Shown here piece after piece: positions 46,504 through 58,406 of a DNA stretch of 64,000 bases (positions are counted from its first letter, which is position 1; each line of letters opens with the position of its first letter). The notes beneath the pieces were generated by a model that worked only from the letters and a program-made list of their open reading frames with translations, did no database searches and had not been told where the DNA came from. The DNA comes from Petrolisthes cinctipes (Eukaryota > Arthropoda > Malacostraca > Decapoda > Porcellanidae). The position numbers and the translations under genes are program-made. Location: positions 372,001 through 436,000 of the forward strand of contig JAWQEG010001368.1 of NCBI GenBank assembly GCA_033782935.1. The letters are read 5' to 3'.

Positions 46504-48932
46504 ATGAAACTCTTACATGAAAATTTCATTGACATCATTAACACCCACTCACTTACTCAAACAGTACTCGAACCAACACGCACACAAGTCAGTGTAGAAA
46601 GACATAATCCTAACATAAGACACGGGGTCACATCCAACATATTAGACTTATTTCTCACATACAACATTTCCTTAATTACACGGACACGAGTACTACCTGG
46701 TCTTAGTGACCATGAGATGGTACTCATTGACGCAAACAACAAGCCAACAACACAAAAATAATTACCCAGGACAATTTACATGTACAATAGAGCTGACATG
46801 GGTGGCATTACCCAAGACTTAGTTGAATTTCGTGACTCGTTCCTTGACTCAGACCCAATGGCCAGCTCTGTGGAAACAAACTGGACCAGACTTCGTGACT
46901 TTATACGCGACACAATGGACAAACACATACCTACGAAAACCATCACACATAACCGGTCACTACCATGGTACAATAGACAATTAAAAAGACTACACAGAAA
47001 CAAGGTAAAAGCATACAACAGAGCAAAACGATACAACGATACAGAACACTGGTTAGAATACAAAAATATACAGAAAACACTACAGAAAGAAACTAAATAC
47101 ACATCCACTTTCCTCGCAGACAACACACAAAACCACAAAAAATTCTTCAACTTTTTTAAAGCACGCAAACAAGACTCGAACGGTATTACAACATTACTAC
47201 ACAACAATTCCTTGGTTACACACCCACAAGACAAAGCCAACGCCCTTAACACACAATTCCAGTCCGTTTTTACCCATGAACATGAACACTTACCAGACAT
47301 GCCATCACCATCACACCCACCTATCCCTCCCATTCATATAAACACCCAAGGAATTGAGAAACTCTTATCTGAGGTAGACATACACAAAGCGACTGGACCA
47401 GACAATATACCCTGAAGGATATTGAGGACTAATGCTAGCGTTCTTGGCCCTGTCCTGCAGGTTATATTCTCACAGACTTTACAGACCGGTGAACTCCCCC
47501 AAGACTGGCTTTTGGCAAATGTGACCCCAATTTTTAAATCCGGAGACAGAACCTTTCCCATTAATTATAGACCTATTTCACTTACCTCAGCCCCCTGCAA
47601 AATTTAGGACACATTATTCATAGACACATAATGGAACACTTTGATAGACAAAATATACTGACTGACAATCAACACGGTTTTCGGCCTAAACGTTCGTGTG
47701 AGACGCAGTTACTGGTAACTACTCATGACATCTTGCAGTCCCTCAATGACACAAAAATTAGACAGGTTGACACCATAGTATTAGACTTTGCCAATGCCTT
47801 CGACAAAATCCCTCACCAAAGACTACTACACAAATTAGAATTATATGGCATACAGGGACAACTTCTTCACTGGATTAGAACGTTCTTGAATACCAGAAAG
47901 CAACGTGTAGTTCTTGACGACAGTCAGTCTCCATCTGTTCCTGTGACCTCTAGGGTACCCCAGGGACCTGTCCTGGGTCCCCTTCTCTTCCTTTCATACA
48001 TTAATGACCTCCCACTCTCACTTTCCTCTACCACTAGACTCTTTGCAGACGATAGCTTAGTTTACAGACTGATTAATGATAGGAATGACTGCCTTCGACT
48101 ACAGGACGACCTAACTGCACTTGAAGACTGGGAAGTCAAGTGGCAGATGACATTTAGACCAGACAAATGCCATCACATCCGTTTTACCCGTGCCCATAAT
48201 GTCATTCCATATACATACCAACTACACAACACCAACCTCAACACAGTCACTTCCCACAAATACTTGGGCGTCCACATCTCAGCGGACATGAGGTGGAACA
48301 CACACATAGGTAACATCAGGGCCAAAGCTAGTAGGGTCCTGGGGTTCTTGCGCAGGAACCTCAGCAGGTGTAACACAGACACCAAAATTATTGCATATAA
48401 CACTTTCGTTCGGCCACATTTAGATTATTGCGACACCGTCTGGGACCCACACACTTACAATAATATCAATAAATTAGAGTCCATACAAAACAAGACTGCA
48501 AGATGGGCCAGACGTGTTTACAGACACACTACATCAGTCACTTTGCTTAAACAAGACACAAAACTAGACCCATTAGTAACACGAAGACAGATACACAGAC
48601 AACAGATGATATACAAAATCACAAACAAGTTAGTTGACATAGACAAAGACACATATCTACACCCTACAAGTATACGATCCACTAGAGGCAGCCACAACTT
48701 AAAATACCATACATATCAGACAAGCACTGATATATTTAGGCACTCATTCTTTCCCCGCAGCATCCAAGAGTGGAATCATCTCCCATCTCACGTAGTTAAT
48801 AGCCCCACTTTTGACACATTTAGAAATAGGATCACCAATCATTACCTCCCCAATCCTAATCCCCAACCCACAGTCCCTGACCCAATCCAGCCTTATCCTA
48901 ACCCTCTTCCTAATCCTACCCTGGATCCCTAA
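46504..48932 (+). pseudogene. CR1-like LINE: end of endonuclease and reverse transcriptase
   Basis: Four open pieces in succession. 46504-46761 carries the closing endonuclease motif LSDHEMVLI. 46780-47415 is the linker with FFNFFKARK and KATGPDNIP. 47422-47607 has NYRPISLTSAPCKI. 47631-48932 holds the RT core with VLDFANAFDKI (motif A), PQGPVLGPLLF (a Pro where Thr or Ser is usual) and LFADDSLVY (motif C). It ends in a Pro/Asn-rich tail of short repeats (PNPNPQPT). Catalytic aspartates remain, but the stops make it a relic. Confidence 0.85.
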
Positions 48933-49129
48933 ATCCCCCGCACAACCCCCGCATATTATGCCGCCCATGAGCTGCCCTCTGCGGGACCCTAAACTTGAAC
49001 ATAGCGTAGATTATCACCTAATCTGTAGACCTTGTGCCGTTTTCTTTTACAACGACTAACATAAGAAAATGGAGGCAACTTCACGATGAGGAAAACAGAC
49101 ACTACTTTGGCAACACTCGGCCCACAGTG

Positions 49130-49985
49130 TGTGTAGAAGAGAGTACTGTGGGTCGGATGGGGGAGAGAGAGAGAGTACTGTGGGTGGGATGGGGAGAGAG
49201 AGAAAGTACTGTGGGTGGGATGGGGGGAGAGAGAGAGTACTGTGGGTGGGATGGGGGGAGAGAGAGAGTACTGTGGGTGGGATGGGGAGAGAGAGAGAGT
49301 ACTGTGGGTGGGATGGGGGGAGAGAGAGAGTACTGTGGGTGGGATGGGGAGAGAGAGAGAGTACTGTGGGTGTGATGGGGAGAGAGAGAGAGTACTGTGG
49401 GTGGGATGGGGGAGAGAGAGAGTACTGTGGGTGGGATGGGGAGAGAGAGAGTGTACTGTGGGTGGGATGTGGAGAGAGAGAGAGTACTGTGGGTGGGATG
49501 GGGAGAGAGAGAGTACTGTGGGTGGGATGGGGAGAGAGAGAGAGAGAGAGAAAGTACTGTGGGTGGGATGGGGAGAGAGAGAGAGAGAGAGTACTGTGGG
49601 TGGGATGGGGAGAGAGAGAGAGAGAGAGAGAATACTGTGGGTGTGATGGGGAGAGAGAGAGTACTGTGGGTGGGATGGGAGAGAGAGAGAGAGTACTGAG
49701 GGTGGGATGGGGGAGAGAGAGAGTACTGTGGGTGGGATGGGGGAGAGAGAGAGTACTGTGGGTGGGATGGGGGAGAGAGAGAGTACTGTGGGTGTGATGG
49801 GGGAGAGAGAGAGTACTGTGGGTGTGATGGGGGAGAGAGAGAGTACTGTTGGTGTGATGGGGGAGAGAGAGAGTACTGTGGGTGTGATGGGGGAGAGAGA
49901 GAGTACTGTGGGTGTGATGGGGGAGAGAGAGAGTACTGTGGGTGTGATGGGGGAGAGAGAGAGAGTACTGTGGGTGAGATGGGGA
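49130..49985 (+). repeat. GA-rich minisatellite, unit about 30 bp
   Basis: About thirty units of GTACTGTGGGTGGGATGGGG plus a variable (GA)n. From about 49715 the period is a regular 30 bp, with GTGGGTGTGATGG variants. Before that, (GA)n length varies between units. It is purine-rich on this strand. The long stop-free frames on both strands are artefacts of the repeat. Confidence 0.95.
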
Positions 49986-50160
49986 AGAGCGGGTTGTTTT
50001 ATATACTAAACTAGTTGTTTGTATGTAGTGGAATAGCTCAGTCCCCCTCCCACCCTTCATAGAGAACGCCGATCTAAAGGCTACACAAAAAAGCTGGACT
50101 GGCAACCGCTTGTCCACACACAGTGTGGTTCCTGCGACAACGCTTCAACTCAGTGAAGAC
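49986..50160. other. Spacer between minisatellite and RTE-like LINE
   Basis: No feature recognised. The LINE 3' boundary is approximate. Confidence 0.35.
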
Positions 50161-53100
50161 TCAGGCTTCACTCCGTTACTACATACCAGATCTGCTCTAC
50201 TCTACTCTGATTGTGTTCTCTTATTTGGTGTTATAACTGGTGTAATTCTGTGTCTCTTAACGTCATAATATATTTTTCTTCTATCCATCTATAGCTCCGA
50301 CGCCTCGCTCCCTCCGGGAACTCCCACCAAGGGGGTGGCCACGGCAGAAGAGTCTCCAGTTTTCCCTGTTCCAACACTCCCTCCTCACTTGCTCCATCCC
50401 CCCTTCCTCCCTCACACTTCTCGCTCTCACATACTCTTCCACTCTGTTCTGCCATCTAACCGGTGGTCTACCTCTCACACCAGGTGCCACAACTTCACTA
50501 TCGTACACCACCTTTACAAACTCCACACCTTGCATTCTCTCTACATGTCCAAACCATCTCAGTGTATTACGCTTCACTCTCTCTACCACTCCACACTCAA
50601 TACCAATTGCCTTCTCACTCATACCACATCTCTCATACACACTCATTATTTTCTCCATCCCACCTAGTAAGTCCACATACTCCTCTCAAGTAACCCATTT
50701 CCACAGCACCTATTCTCGAATGATGAGCCCTACTCCATGTCCATGTCTCCGACGCATATGTCAGTGTTGGCAGGAAAATACTATTTTTCAGTCCCTTTTT
50801 CACTTCCATACTCACACTCCTACCCTTCATAATCCTCCCCAGTGATCCTATGACCTGTCTGCCCCTCATTGCTCTCTCCCTGATTTCTCCTTCCATACTT
50901 CCATGTTTACACAGAACTGTTCCCAGGTACTTGAATTCCCTCACCACCTCTATCCTCTCACCCCCTAAGGTTATCTCACATTTCGTCCCAGTTGGTACAG
51001 CCACTCTATAGGGTGTAGCAAAGTCAATTACTTCTGTTTTGGTCCTCTCAAATACCTTCACCTTACTCTTACCAACATTTACCTTCAGTTTTCTTCGTTT
51101 ATACACGGACTGAAACTCATCCACCACCCTTTGTAACTCCCTTTCATTCTTAGCCATCAACACATTGACATCCGCAAATAAACTTGCCATCAAGGACCAA
51201 TTTGCTTCATTCAGCCTCAATTTCACCAATAGGCCATTCCCTATGGCTTTCATCTCTCTCATACAACCATCCATATATATATTGAACAGCCATGGTGACA
51301 TAACACATCCCTGTCTCAGCCCTACGTTAATATTAAAACTCTCACTTAGATCACCCTCTACCCGCACACATGCTGTTGCCTCTGCATAAAAGGCCTCAGT
51401 GCCTTTCAGCAAAGACCCCCCAACATCATAAATTCTCAACACCTCTGACATAGCTTTCCTATCAACTCTATCGTATGCCTTCTCCAAGTCCATGAAGGCA
51501 GCATACAACTTTCTACCCTTCCCAATATATTTCTCCACTATTGATTTTAATGCAAATATTTGGTCCACACATCCTCTACCCTTTCTGAACCCTCCCTGCT
51601 CCTCACTAACTTTATTCCCTGTTACTTCAACCAGTCTTTCAGTAAGAACCTTCCCATACACCTTCCCCGGTACACTAAGAAGGCTTATTCCCCTATAGCT
51701 ACAACACTCATCCTTACTCCCCTTCCCCTTATACAAAGGTACAATCATGGCTCTCCTCCAATCCTCTGGCACCTTTTCCTACCTCCAAGCCAATGTGCAT
51801 ATAAGCAACATCCATTCCACCACTACCTCCCCCCCACACTTTAACATTTCAGCAGTTATCCCATCCACCCCCGGGTGCCTTTCTCATCTTCAACTTTCCT
51901 ATTGCTTTCCTAACCTCTTCCCATCCTAATTCTCCCTGTACATCTTGTCGTCTACCACCTGCCTCCATCCCCATGCATGTCACCACCGCCTCCCCTCCCG
52001 TCCCTCCATTCATCAACCGATCAAAATGCCTCTTCCACACTTCTTTCACTTCCTCACTTCTACTTACAGTAACTACATCCTCTCTCTTCATTCTCACGCT
52101 TCCAAACTTTCCTTCTCCTCTATCTCTTTTCACTTCCTTCCAGAATAATTTCTTGTTCCCTTTAAACTTTTCACTCAGTTTCATACCAAACTCCTCACCC
52201 ACTCTCCTCTTACTCTCACTCACCATCCTTTTCACGTGTCTCTTACATACATTATAGTCTCTCTTCCATCTCTCTTTCCCTTTCTGTGACACATTCCTCT
52301 GTAATGTTTTCCTATATGCGTTCCTTTTCTTCTCTACGGCATCTTTCACTTCTTCTGACCAGCAAGCACTCCCTTTCTTGCCCCTCTTCTCTGTCTTATA
52401 TCCCACTACCTCTGCTGCTGTCCTCAATACTATTTTCTTAAAAATTTCATACACAGCATTTACTCCCACTCCCTCCCCTATCCCCATCCTTCCATCCCCC
52501 AGCACCTCACTCACCCTCCTCTTATATTCCTCCCTATACTCTGCTACATCTAATTTCCCACTAGCCACCTCCCATCTTGTTTCTCACCCCTTCATCCCTT
52601 ATACTATATTCCCACTTAACCCTAACCTTCATCCTTACCAACACCGCAAAATGGTCGGAGCATTGGATCATTCCTCTCACCACTTTTGCATCATACACAT
52701 CCTTCCTCAACCTTTCATCCACTGCCACATAATCAATCAAACTCTTTAGCTCTCCTCTCTCATCCCTTCTCCTCCATGTATACCTGTGGATCACCTTGTG
52801 CTGAAAAAAGGTGTTTGCCAAGAACAACTCCCTCCCAGCACAGACATCCACCAGATACTCACCATTCTCATTTGTTCCTTACTCACAATATTCCCCACTT
52901 CCTCACCTCCCATCTTTCCATTCATGTCTCCCATCATCACCACTCTCCTTCCATTATCAATCCCTTTCAGACATGCATTCAACTCCTCCCAAAACACTCA
53001 TCTTCTCTCTCCCCGTCTTACTCTTTTCTTCCACTGGTACATATGCACACACACACGCATACTTCACCATGCCAATCTTTTCAGTCATCCATACTATCCT

Positions 53101-53530
53101 TGACCCATTCCACTCATGTCCATCCACTCCCTTCCACACCCACGGAGACACCAACAGCGCACACCCTTCCTTCCCTCTTCCTTTACTCTTTTCATTCATA
53201 CCCGTCCATACTACTCCTCTCTCCATTCCCTCCCACAGTCCACTCTCCCTTCCCTCCTTACACTCAACCACTCCACATCCTTTCACATGCGTCTCCGTCA
53301 CTCCCATCACATCCACTCTTCCTTTCTTGAAACATTTTACAATCTCTCGCCTCTTAGTCCCATCTGTCATTCCATTCAGTTACCACTCTCATACTATCTC
53401 TCTTCCCCCCTCCCTCTACAGGGCAGCGCATAGACTCCCCCCCGCCAGTAGCCATAGCTGTCCACTCCCCCATTGGGGGGGCCACTGATGGCTGGCAAGG
53501 CCAATGCAGTGCTCATTCCCGGAGGGACAC
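50160..53530 (-). mobile_element. RTE-like non-LTR retrotransposon (LINE), broken
   Basis: On the minus strand: AP endonuclease (53370-52561), linker (52568-51849), reverse transcriptase (51772-50633) and a C-terminal block (50676-50281). There is no RNase H. Its 5' leader is GC-rich near 53400-53530. The order and the NTLRWFGHVERM...GRPPVRW ending fit RTE-like LINEs; clade assignment is by eye. A fragment of the same or a close family lies at 61800-62390. Confidence 0.8.
50281..53370 (-). pseudogene. RTE-like LINE polyprotein: endonuclease and reverse transcriptase
   Basis: Endonuclease signs are VMGVTETHVKG, VMMGDMNGKMG, SLIDYVAVDERLR and CSDHFAVLV. RT signs are SYRGISLLS, FMDLEKAYDRVD (motif A), GLRQGCVMSPWLFNIYMD and, where the catalytic FADD is expected, LFADVNVLMA, so the second aspartate is replaced by valine. 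Frames shift several times (near 52990, 52850, 52560, 51850-51770 and 50680). The end reads RWFGHVERMQGVEF and CRGHPLGG. Inactive by both the frame breaks and the altered active site. Confidence 0.85.
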
Positions 53531-54204
53531 GGGCCGTCGGCATTGTCAAAAGCTAAAAACACGGTCACAAATTGAAAAAATTATTACAAAATATAGAAAC
53601 ACGCAATAAAAGAAATTAAAATCTTAAAACACTAAAATACAATAAAAACCTTAAAACCTATATGTGGGGTCAGCTAGGACTCACCCTCACACCGCCTTCC
53701 CCTTTGGCACCACCTCCTGAATGGATAAAATGAAGATAAAATAAGGAGGTGTACCCCCGAGGTGACCGCTTGGAGGCGGGGTAAGACTTACCTACCCTTC
53801 CTAGGGAGGGATAGGTCACCGAGATTGTTGCTCTTCCCAATACCGACAGATGTTGCTCTGTGCAGCAGCACATATCACAACCTCATTGGTTACGATACTG
53901 CGACTGCGCAATTGTAAAATATTGTAATTATAAATGGAATAATGGGTTAACTTTTGTTAAATGGCTAATTAATTTTTAATTTGGTGATCGTAATAATATA
54001 CATAGTAAATTAATTTGTCATTTGTTTTCATTATTCTTTTCTGGGCAAACATCCATTGAGGGATTGGAGTGAGGTTCCCTTTCTTCATTTCATTAGTTGT
54101 AATTCCATTGACTACAGTAACATACCTACCAGAGTTATAACTCAAGCTTGTTCACAACCTCGGATCTTCCCTTAAACATAAACAAGCCATACCTGGGGTT
54201 GTAA
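53531..54204. other. Unassigned sequence upstream of the LTR retrotransposon
   Basis: A-rich start, then a GC-richer block near 53690-53870 with a short dyad (GGGTAAGACTTACC and CCTAGGGAGGG), then AT-rich sequence. The last part should contain the 5' LTR of the element that follows (an end such as TTGTAACA before 54209 is possible), but it does not resemble the 3' LTR, so I do not call it. Confidence 0.4.
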
Positions 54205-54854
54205 CAAGATGTGGGGGCCTGTCAGGGAGGTTTCACTCTAATAATTGCATTTCTATTTTGATCTGTAACTTAAGTTGTTTATTGCTTAAGTATTCACTTT
54301 ATTCTTGGCTTAATTTGGTTTATTTGTGCAGTATTCATGTTTAAAATTAATTATAGTCATCCAATTCCCCTCAGTGGATGAAGCATTCAATAGTTTGAGC
54401 AGAGATGGTATTGTAGCAATCTTTCCCACATCAGCTATAAAGCTTCACTCGCACTTGGCGATAATATTCCTGTTTTGTTCAAATGAACCGTGCCTTATTG
54501 TCAGACTCCTAGAGCTCACACCTTAATCTTACCCATCATTGCTGTGCAGTGTCTAAGACCGTAGTATTTTACATCTTTTCATTCATTGCACCGGGAGACA
54601 TAAGGGCTCGATCTCTTTTAATCATTGTCCTGGTTACCATAAGCAAAACGTGGGGCGCTTATGGAGAGATCCGCTTAGTTGTCATATCAATAAGTCCTCT
54701 CTGTCACATCCGTGACCGTAGGCCTACCTACTTACCCTACTCTGTTTTGAACTAATCATCTTTTATCACATGTGATCACATTTTACTCAAAACATTTCAT
54801 TATCGTGATTCATTCACCTTGTCTACGTGATATTTTATTGTTGCACACTTCAAC

Positions 54855-56060
54855 ATGTCATTTAATGTTAAGAGATTTGAACATGACCATGTCAGTGGAC
54901 TTGACCAATTTAAATATGCCAATAAGGACGAAATTACTTATCTTCTGTGTGTGTGTGCTTTTTTTTTTTTTTTTAATGTTCCGACACTGGACATAGGCTT
55001 CATCAAGCCCATTACAGTGGCCCAGGTCAACTGCTACTCTCACACACACCACGTCACGACTACCATATAAGAGTTCCTCTACCCATGATCAACGTGCAAA
55101 ACTCGTCCTAAATCATTTGTTTAACTCTGGCATATTACAAGAAACTGATCTGTACTGGGAAGATTCAACCGAGGAAGGAGCTAGTACTCGACAAACAGAG
55201 ACAGACCATAAAGTTATTTCCGAGATACTACAACTTCAGCTTGAACTGGAAGATAAGAGAAATGCAGAAAAAGAAAAAGAACGAGAAGGAAAAGAAAAAA
55301 GAACGAGAAGAGAGAGAAAAAGACTGACAACATTAACTCCAACTAGCTCATCCTCAGCTTCAAAATGTTACAGCTGGAGATAGGACTCTTCATGAGTTTG
55401 ATCTCGCCAGAAACCTTAAACTCGTTCCTGCTTTTAGAGTCTGATCCAGATGGATATTTTGAATTGTTTGAAAATACAGCTGTACATTTAAACTGGCCAG
55501 AAGTGGCTACTGCAACCTAAGTTGACTGGAAAGGCTGTACAGACTTATCTGGCACTCCCAAAAGACGCAGACTACGAGTCCATAAAGCAAGGCATTCTTG
55601 ATGCATATTCTATCACGGTGGAAGGATATAGGCAAGCATTCCGTGATTATGTCAAAACTTCAGTGACTACCTATTTTGAATTAATTACAGAAAAATTCAA
55701 ACGGTTCGATCAGTGGTTGAAAAAGGCTGAGACAGCCACCTTCGAGGAACTCAGAAATCTTGTTGTTTTGGAGGAATTCAATAGGCGTGTGCCTCATCAC
55801 GTTATGGTGTACATTGCAGACAAGGAGGAAACTAATCCTATAAAGGCCGCCAAATTGGTAGATAAATAATCCCTCCTGAACAAAGCTGTAGAGAATCCCC
55901 GTGGACAGCGAAAAGTGTTAAACCCCTCTTCAGACACCACAGTGACCTCTTCTACGTTTCGCCCCGTAGGATCTACGGTAAATACACCCACTCCCTTGTA
56001 TTGCTATTATTGTAAGAAGGAAGGATACAGTAAAATTTTGTAAGGATCCCAAGTGTCGTC
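54855..56060 (+). pseudogene. Gag of the gypsy-type element, broken
   Basis: Starts ATGTCATTTAATG with a short N-terminal domain. It is disrupted by a T-run at 54959-54974, then continues as a charged coiled-coil-like stretch (LQLELEDKRNAEKEKE). The conserved core at 55522-55869 (LTGKAVQTYLALP, EGYRQAFRDY, FDQWLKKAE, LVVLEEFNRRVP) resembles gag of SCAN-like gypsy elements. A zinc knuckle remnant CYYCKKEGYSK at about 56000 has Tyr where His is expected and a frameshift after it. Stops lie near 55380, 55518 and 55869. Gag would form the particle and bind RNA. Confidence 0.75.
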
Positions 56061-56290
56061 AATCCAAGTTTTACGTACCTTTCACCAACCCCAGTGTAGT
56101 ACCAAACTCAACATTCACCAACTCTAAATTAACTTTCGAACCCCCAAAGAAATCTGTTGCTCCTATAGTCAACGTAAATTCTGGAGATGACCCCTTTGCA
56201 GCATTTAAAACTTGTGGTACCATTGCTCTAACTAGTGACTCCCCTAAAGTACCAATTAAGATCCTCAGAGATACAAGTGCTTCTCAAAGT

Positions 56291-57607
56291 TTGATGGTCC
56301 GAAAATGCTTGCCAGATGTAAAAGGGAATGTCACTGGTGATTATGTTTTACTACGGCCACTCTCCTCTGTCCTATATACAGTTGAACTGGCTAAGGTACA
56401 TCTTGAGAGTGACTTGGTAGTGGGAGATGTGAAGGTGGGATTGGTTGATACCTTACCATTAAGTGATGTAAACTTTATTCTAGGTAATGACTTAGCAGGT
56501 GGATTAGTGGTACCCAATGTCTTGGTCCGAAGCACTCCAATGAACATCTCTCCGACTACTGCCCTCGACAAGGAACAACCTGATTTATTTCCAGTATGTG
56601 TGGTAACTCGTTCTCAGGCACGAGCTGAAGACTACTGTGATGAGGCAAGTAATAATTCTCTAGTTGATTTTGGTTCACAATCCCTGTCAAAAGTAATTCT
56701 AATCACAGCACAAGCTCAGGATGAGACTCTCAAATTTTGTCGTAGTCAAGCTGTGAATACATTGAAGGACGTTGTGAAAACTACTGGATTTTATTATGAG
56801 GACAGCGTATTTATGTGCCTTTATAGATCACCTCGCTTGTCTTCAGCTGATGTCTGGGCAAATATCACACTGGTAGTTGTTCCTTGCACCTTAAGGCAAT
56901 CTTTGTTAGAATTAAGTCATGATGGTATAAACGGCCACTTTGGTGTGTATAAAACCTATCATAAGCTTTTAGGTAATTTCTACTGGCCCAACATGAAAAA
57001 TTATATAAAAATGTTTGTACAGTCTTGTCATATATGTCAAATGGTAGGAAAGGCAAACCATCCCATCCCACCAGTCCCTCTCCAGCCTATACCTGAAACA
57101 TCTGAACCAATCGAACGTATCATCATATATTGTGTGGGACCCTTACCACGCACCAAGAATGGAAATCAGTATATTCTAACCCTTATGTGTCCCACCACTC
57201 GTTACCCTGAGGCTTTCCCTTTGAAGAACATCTGTGCAATGACCATAGTCACCCATCTTAATCATATGTTCACTCGGGTTGGCATCCCTAAAGTTATTCA
57301 ATCGGACAGAGGTTCCAATTTTACTAGTATATTATTCACGGAGGTACTTGACGAACTTGGTATCCAGCAACAGTTGTCCAGTGCATATCATCCAGAATCC
57401 CAAGGTGTATTAGAGCGTTGGCATCAAACAATAAAGACCATGATAATAAAATGTTGTCTCGAACATGAACGAGATTGGGATGATTCTCTGCAGTACTTGT
57501 TGTTTGCTCTTCGAGAAGCTAAACAGGAAAGTTTTGGTTTTTCTCCCTTTCAACTATTGTATGGTCGACAAGTACGAGGTCCCTTAAGAGTTGTGAAGGA
57601 CAAATGA
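56291..57607 (+). pseudogene. Protease and integrase of the gypsy-type element
   Basis: Open for 438 codons. The protease starts just upstream in frame with DTSASQS (the usual DTG is DTS) and closes with ILGNDLAGG at residues 63-71. A linker (VCVVTRSQARAE) leads to the integrase zinc-binding motif (LSHDGINGHFG ... CHICQ). In the catalytic core, the first acidic residue, expected just before CVGPLP, is a tyrosine. QSDRGSNFTS and HPESQGVLERW keep the other two acidic residues. Loss of the first acidic residue would abolish activity. Stop at 57605. Confidence 0.85.
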
Positions 57608-57686
57608 TTAAACAAAAATTCCACCACTAGGGAAACTGTCTCAAACTACCTAGCTAACTTACGAGCTGTACTCTCTGAAATATGTA

Positions 57687-58387
57687 CAGTCGGCAAAAAA
57701 AGTTTCGTTACCATCCTTTTAACAGTGTGATGTAATGTTGGTAGGCCTGACTGGTGAGTCAGGTGTGGCGCGAGCATGGAGGTAGTATAGGTGGAGTCGC
57801 CATGGCTCACTAATCCAGAGGAGTAAATTGAAGCCACCGAACTGTCATTTTCGGCGCCTTTAATATGGCGGACACCAAGATATGTTTCAGTTAAAGTGGA
57901 CTTCTGACCTGACATACAAAGGTATGCGCCATCTTGAAGGCGCCAGAAATGACAGATTGGTGGCTTCACAAATCAGGTCCTACTGGCGCCTCCACCTATA
58001 CTACCTCCATGGGTGCGAGTGTCATATATACCTCTGTCACCCTCCCGGACCCCTCAGTGTCTATTGGTCAGGCAAGTAGGAATGACGTACTTTTACCCAG
58101 TGCTACTTTTTCTGGGTATTTCAAGGTTATTCTTGTTCTAAAATACTCAAACGTATTTCTTTATGTTTAATGATGAATAGTTAAATAGTAATAGTTCTTG
58201 AACACTCAAAATTTAATTTAATATCAGTTAAACTTTTGATATAAAAAGAAAGGGAATGCTTTGTGCTAAGTTGTCATTGCCACGGCCCGCGAGGCACAGC
58301 TGCTCAGACGGCGGAGTACCAACCCTGACGCGCTTATCGATGTTAAAATTAACGTAGGGGTGGTAACGAAACTTTTTTTGCCGACTG
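57687..58387. mobile_element. 701-bp TA-flanked MITE inside the integrase, mariner-type ends
   Basis: Both ends are CAGTCGGCAAAAAAAGTTTC, with about 28 bp of perfect inverted repeat. TA flanks both sides (57685-57686 and 58388-58389). Removing the element and one TA makes the integrase reading continuous across the site. The ends begin like the 163-bp family at 61181 (CAGTCGGC), but the interior differs. A second palindrome is nested at about 57760-58020. Confidence 0.88.
57760..58020. mobile_element. Foldback palindrome nested within the 701-bp MITE
   Basis: CATGGAGGTAGTATAGGTGG (57775-57794) is answered by its inverse ending at 58011. Inner arms pair further (GAAGCCACC...CTGTCATTT...GGCGCCTT). 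The palindrome is offset within the MITE, so it is either part of the MITE's own arms or a later foldback insertion. I saw no clear target duplication. Confidence 0.55.
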
Positions 58388-58406
58388 TACTTATGCCCAA
58401 TAAAAC

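Larger units (their letters stand above)
45060..49085 (+). mobile_element. CR1-like non-LTR retrotransposon (LINE), broken
   Basis: One copy read in plus: a PHD-finger domain, AP endonuclease and reverse transcriptase, with no RNase H. RT features (VLGPLLFLSYINDLP, FADDSLVY) and the C-terminal SIQEWNHLP...FRNRI block fit the CR1/L2-like group. The ORF is interrupted at 46500, 46761-46780, 47413 and 47606. The 3' end lies near 49085, before the minisatellite, and no clear terminal repeat is seen. Confidence 0.85.

Noticed and set aside
49056..50117. 353-codon minus-strand frame rich in Ser, Pro, His and Leu
   Set aside because: It is the complement of the GA-rich minisatellite; overlapping frames on the other strand are equally long.
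52686..53488. Plus-strand frames of 100-225 codons rich in Ser/Pro/His
   Set aside because: They are antisense shadows of the RTE-like LINE endonuclease, whose motifs are explicit on the minus strand.
53760..53830. U1-snRNA-like GGTAAGTCTTACC string on the minus strand
   Set aside because: The 5' end and the Sm-site and stem-loop layout of U1 are absent; it is only a short dyad.
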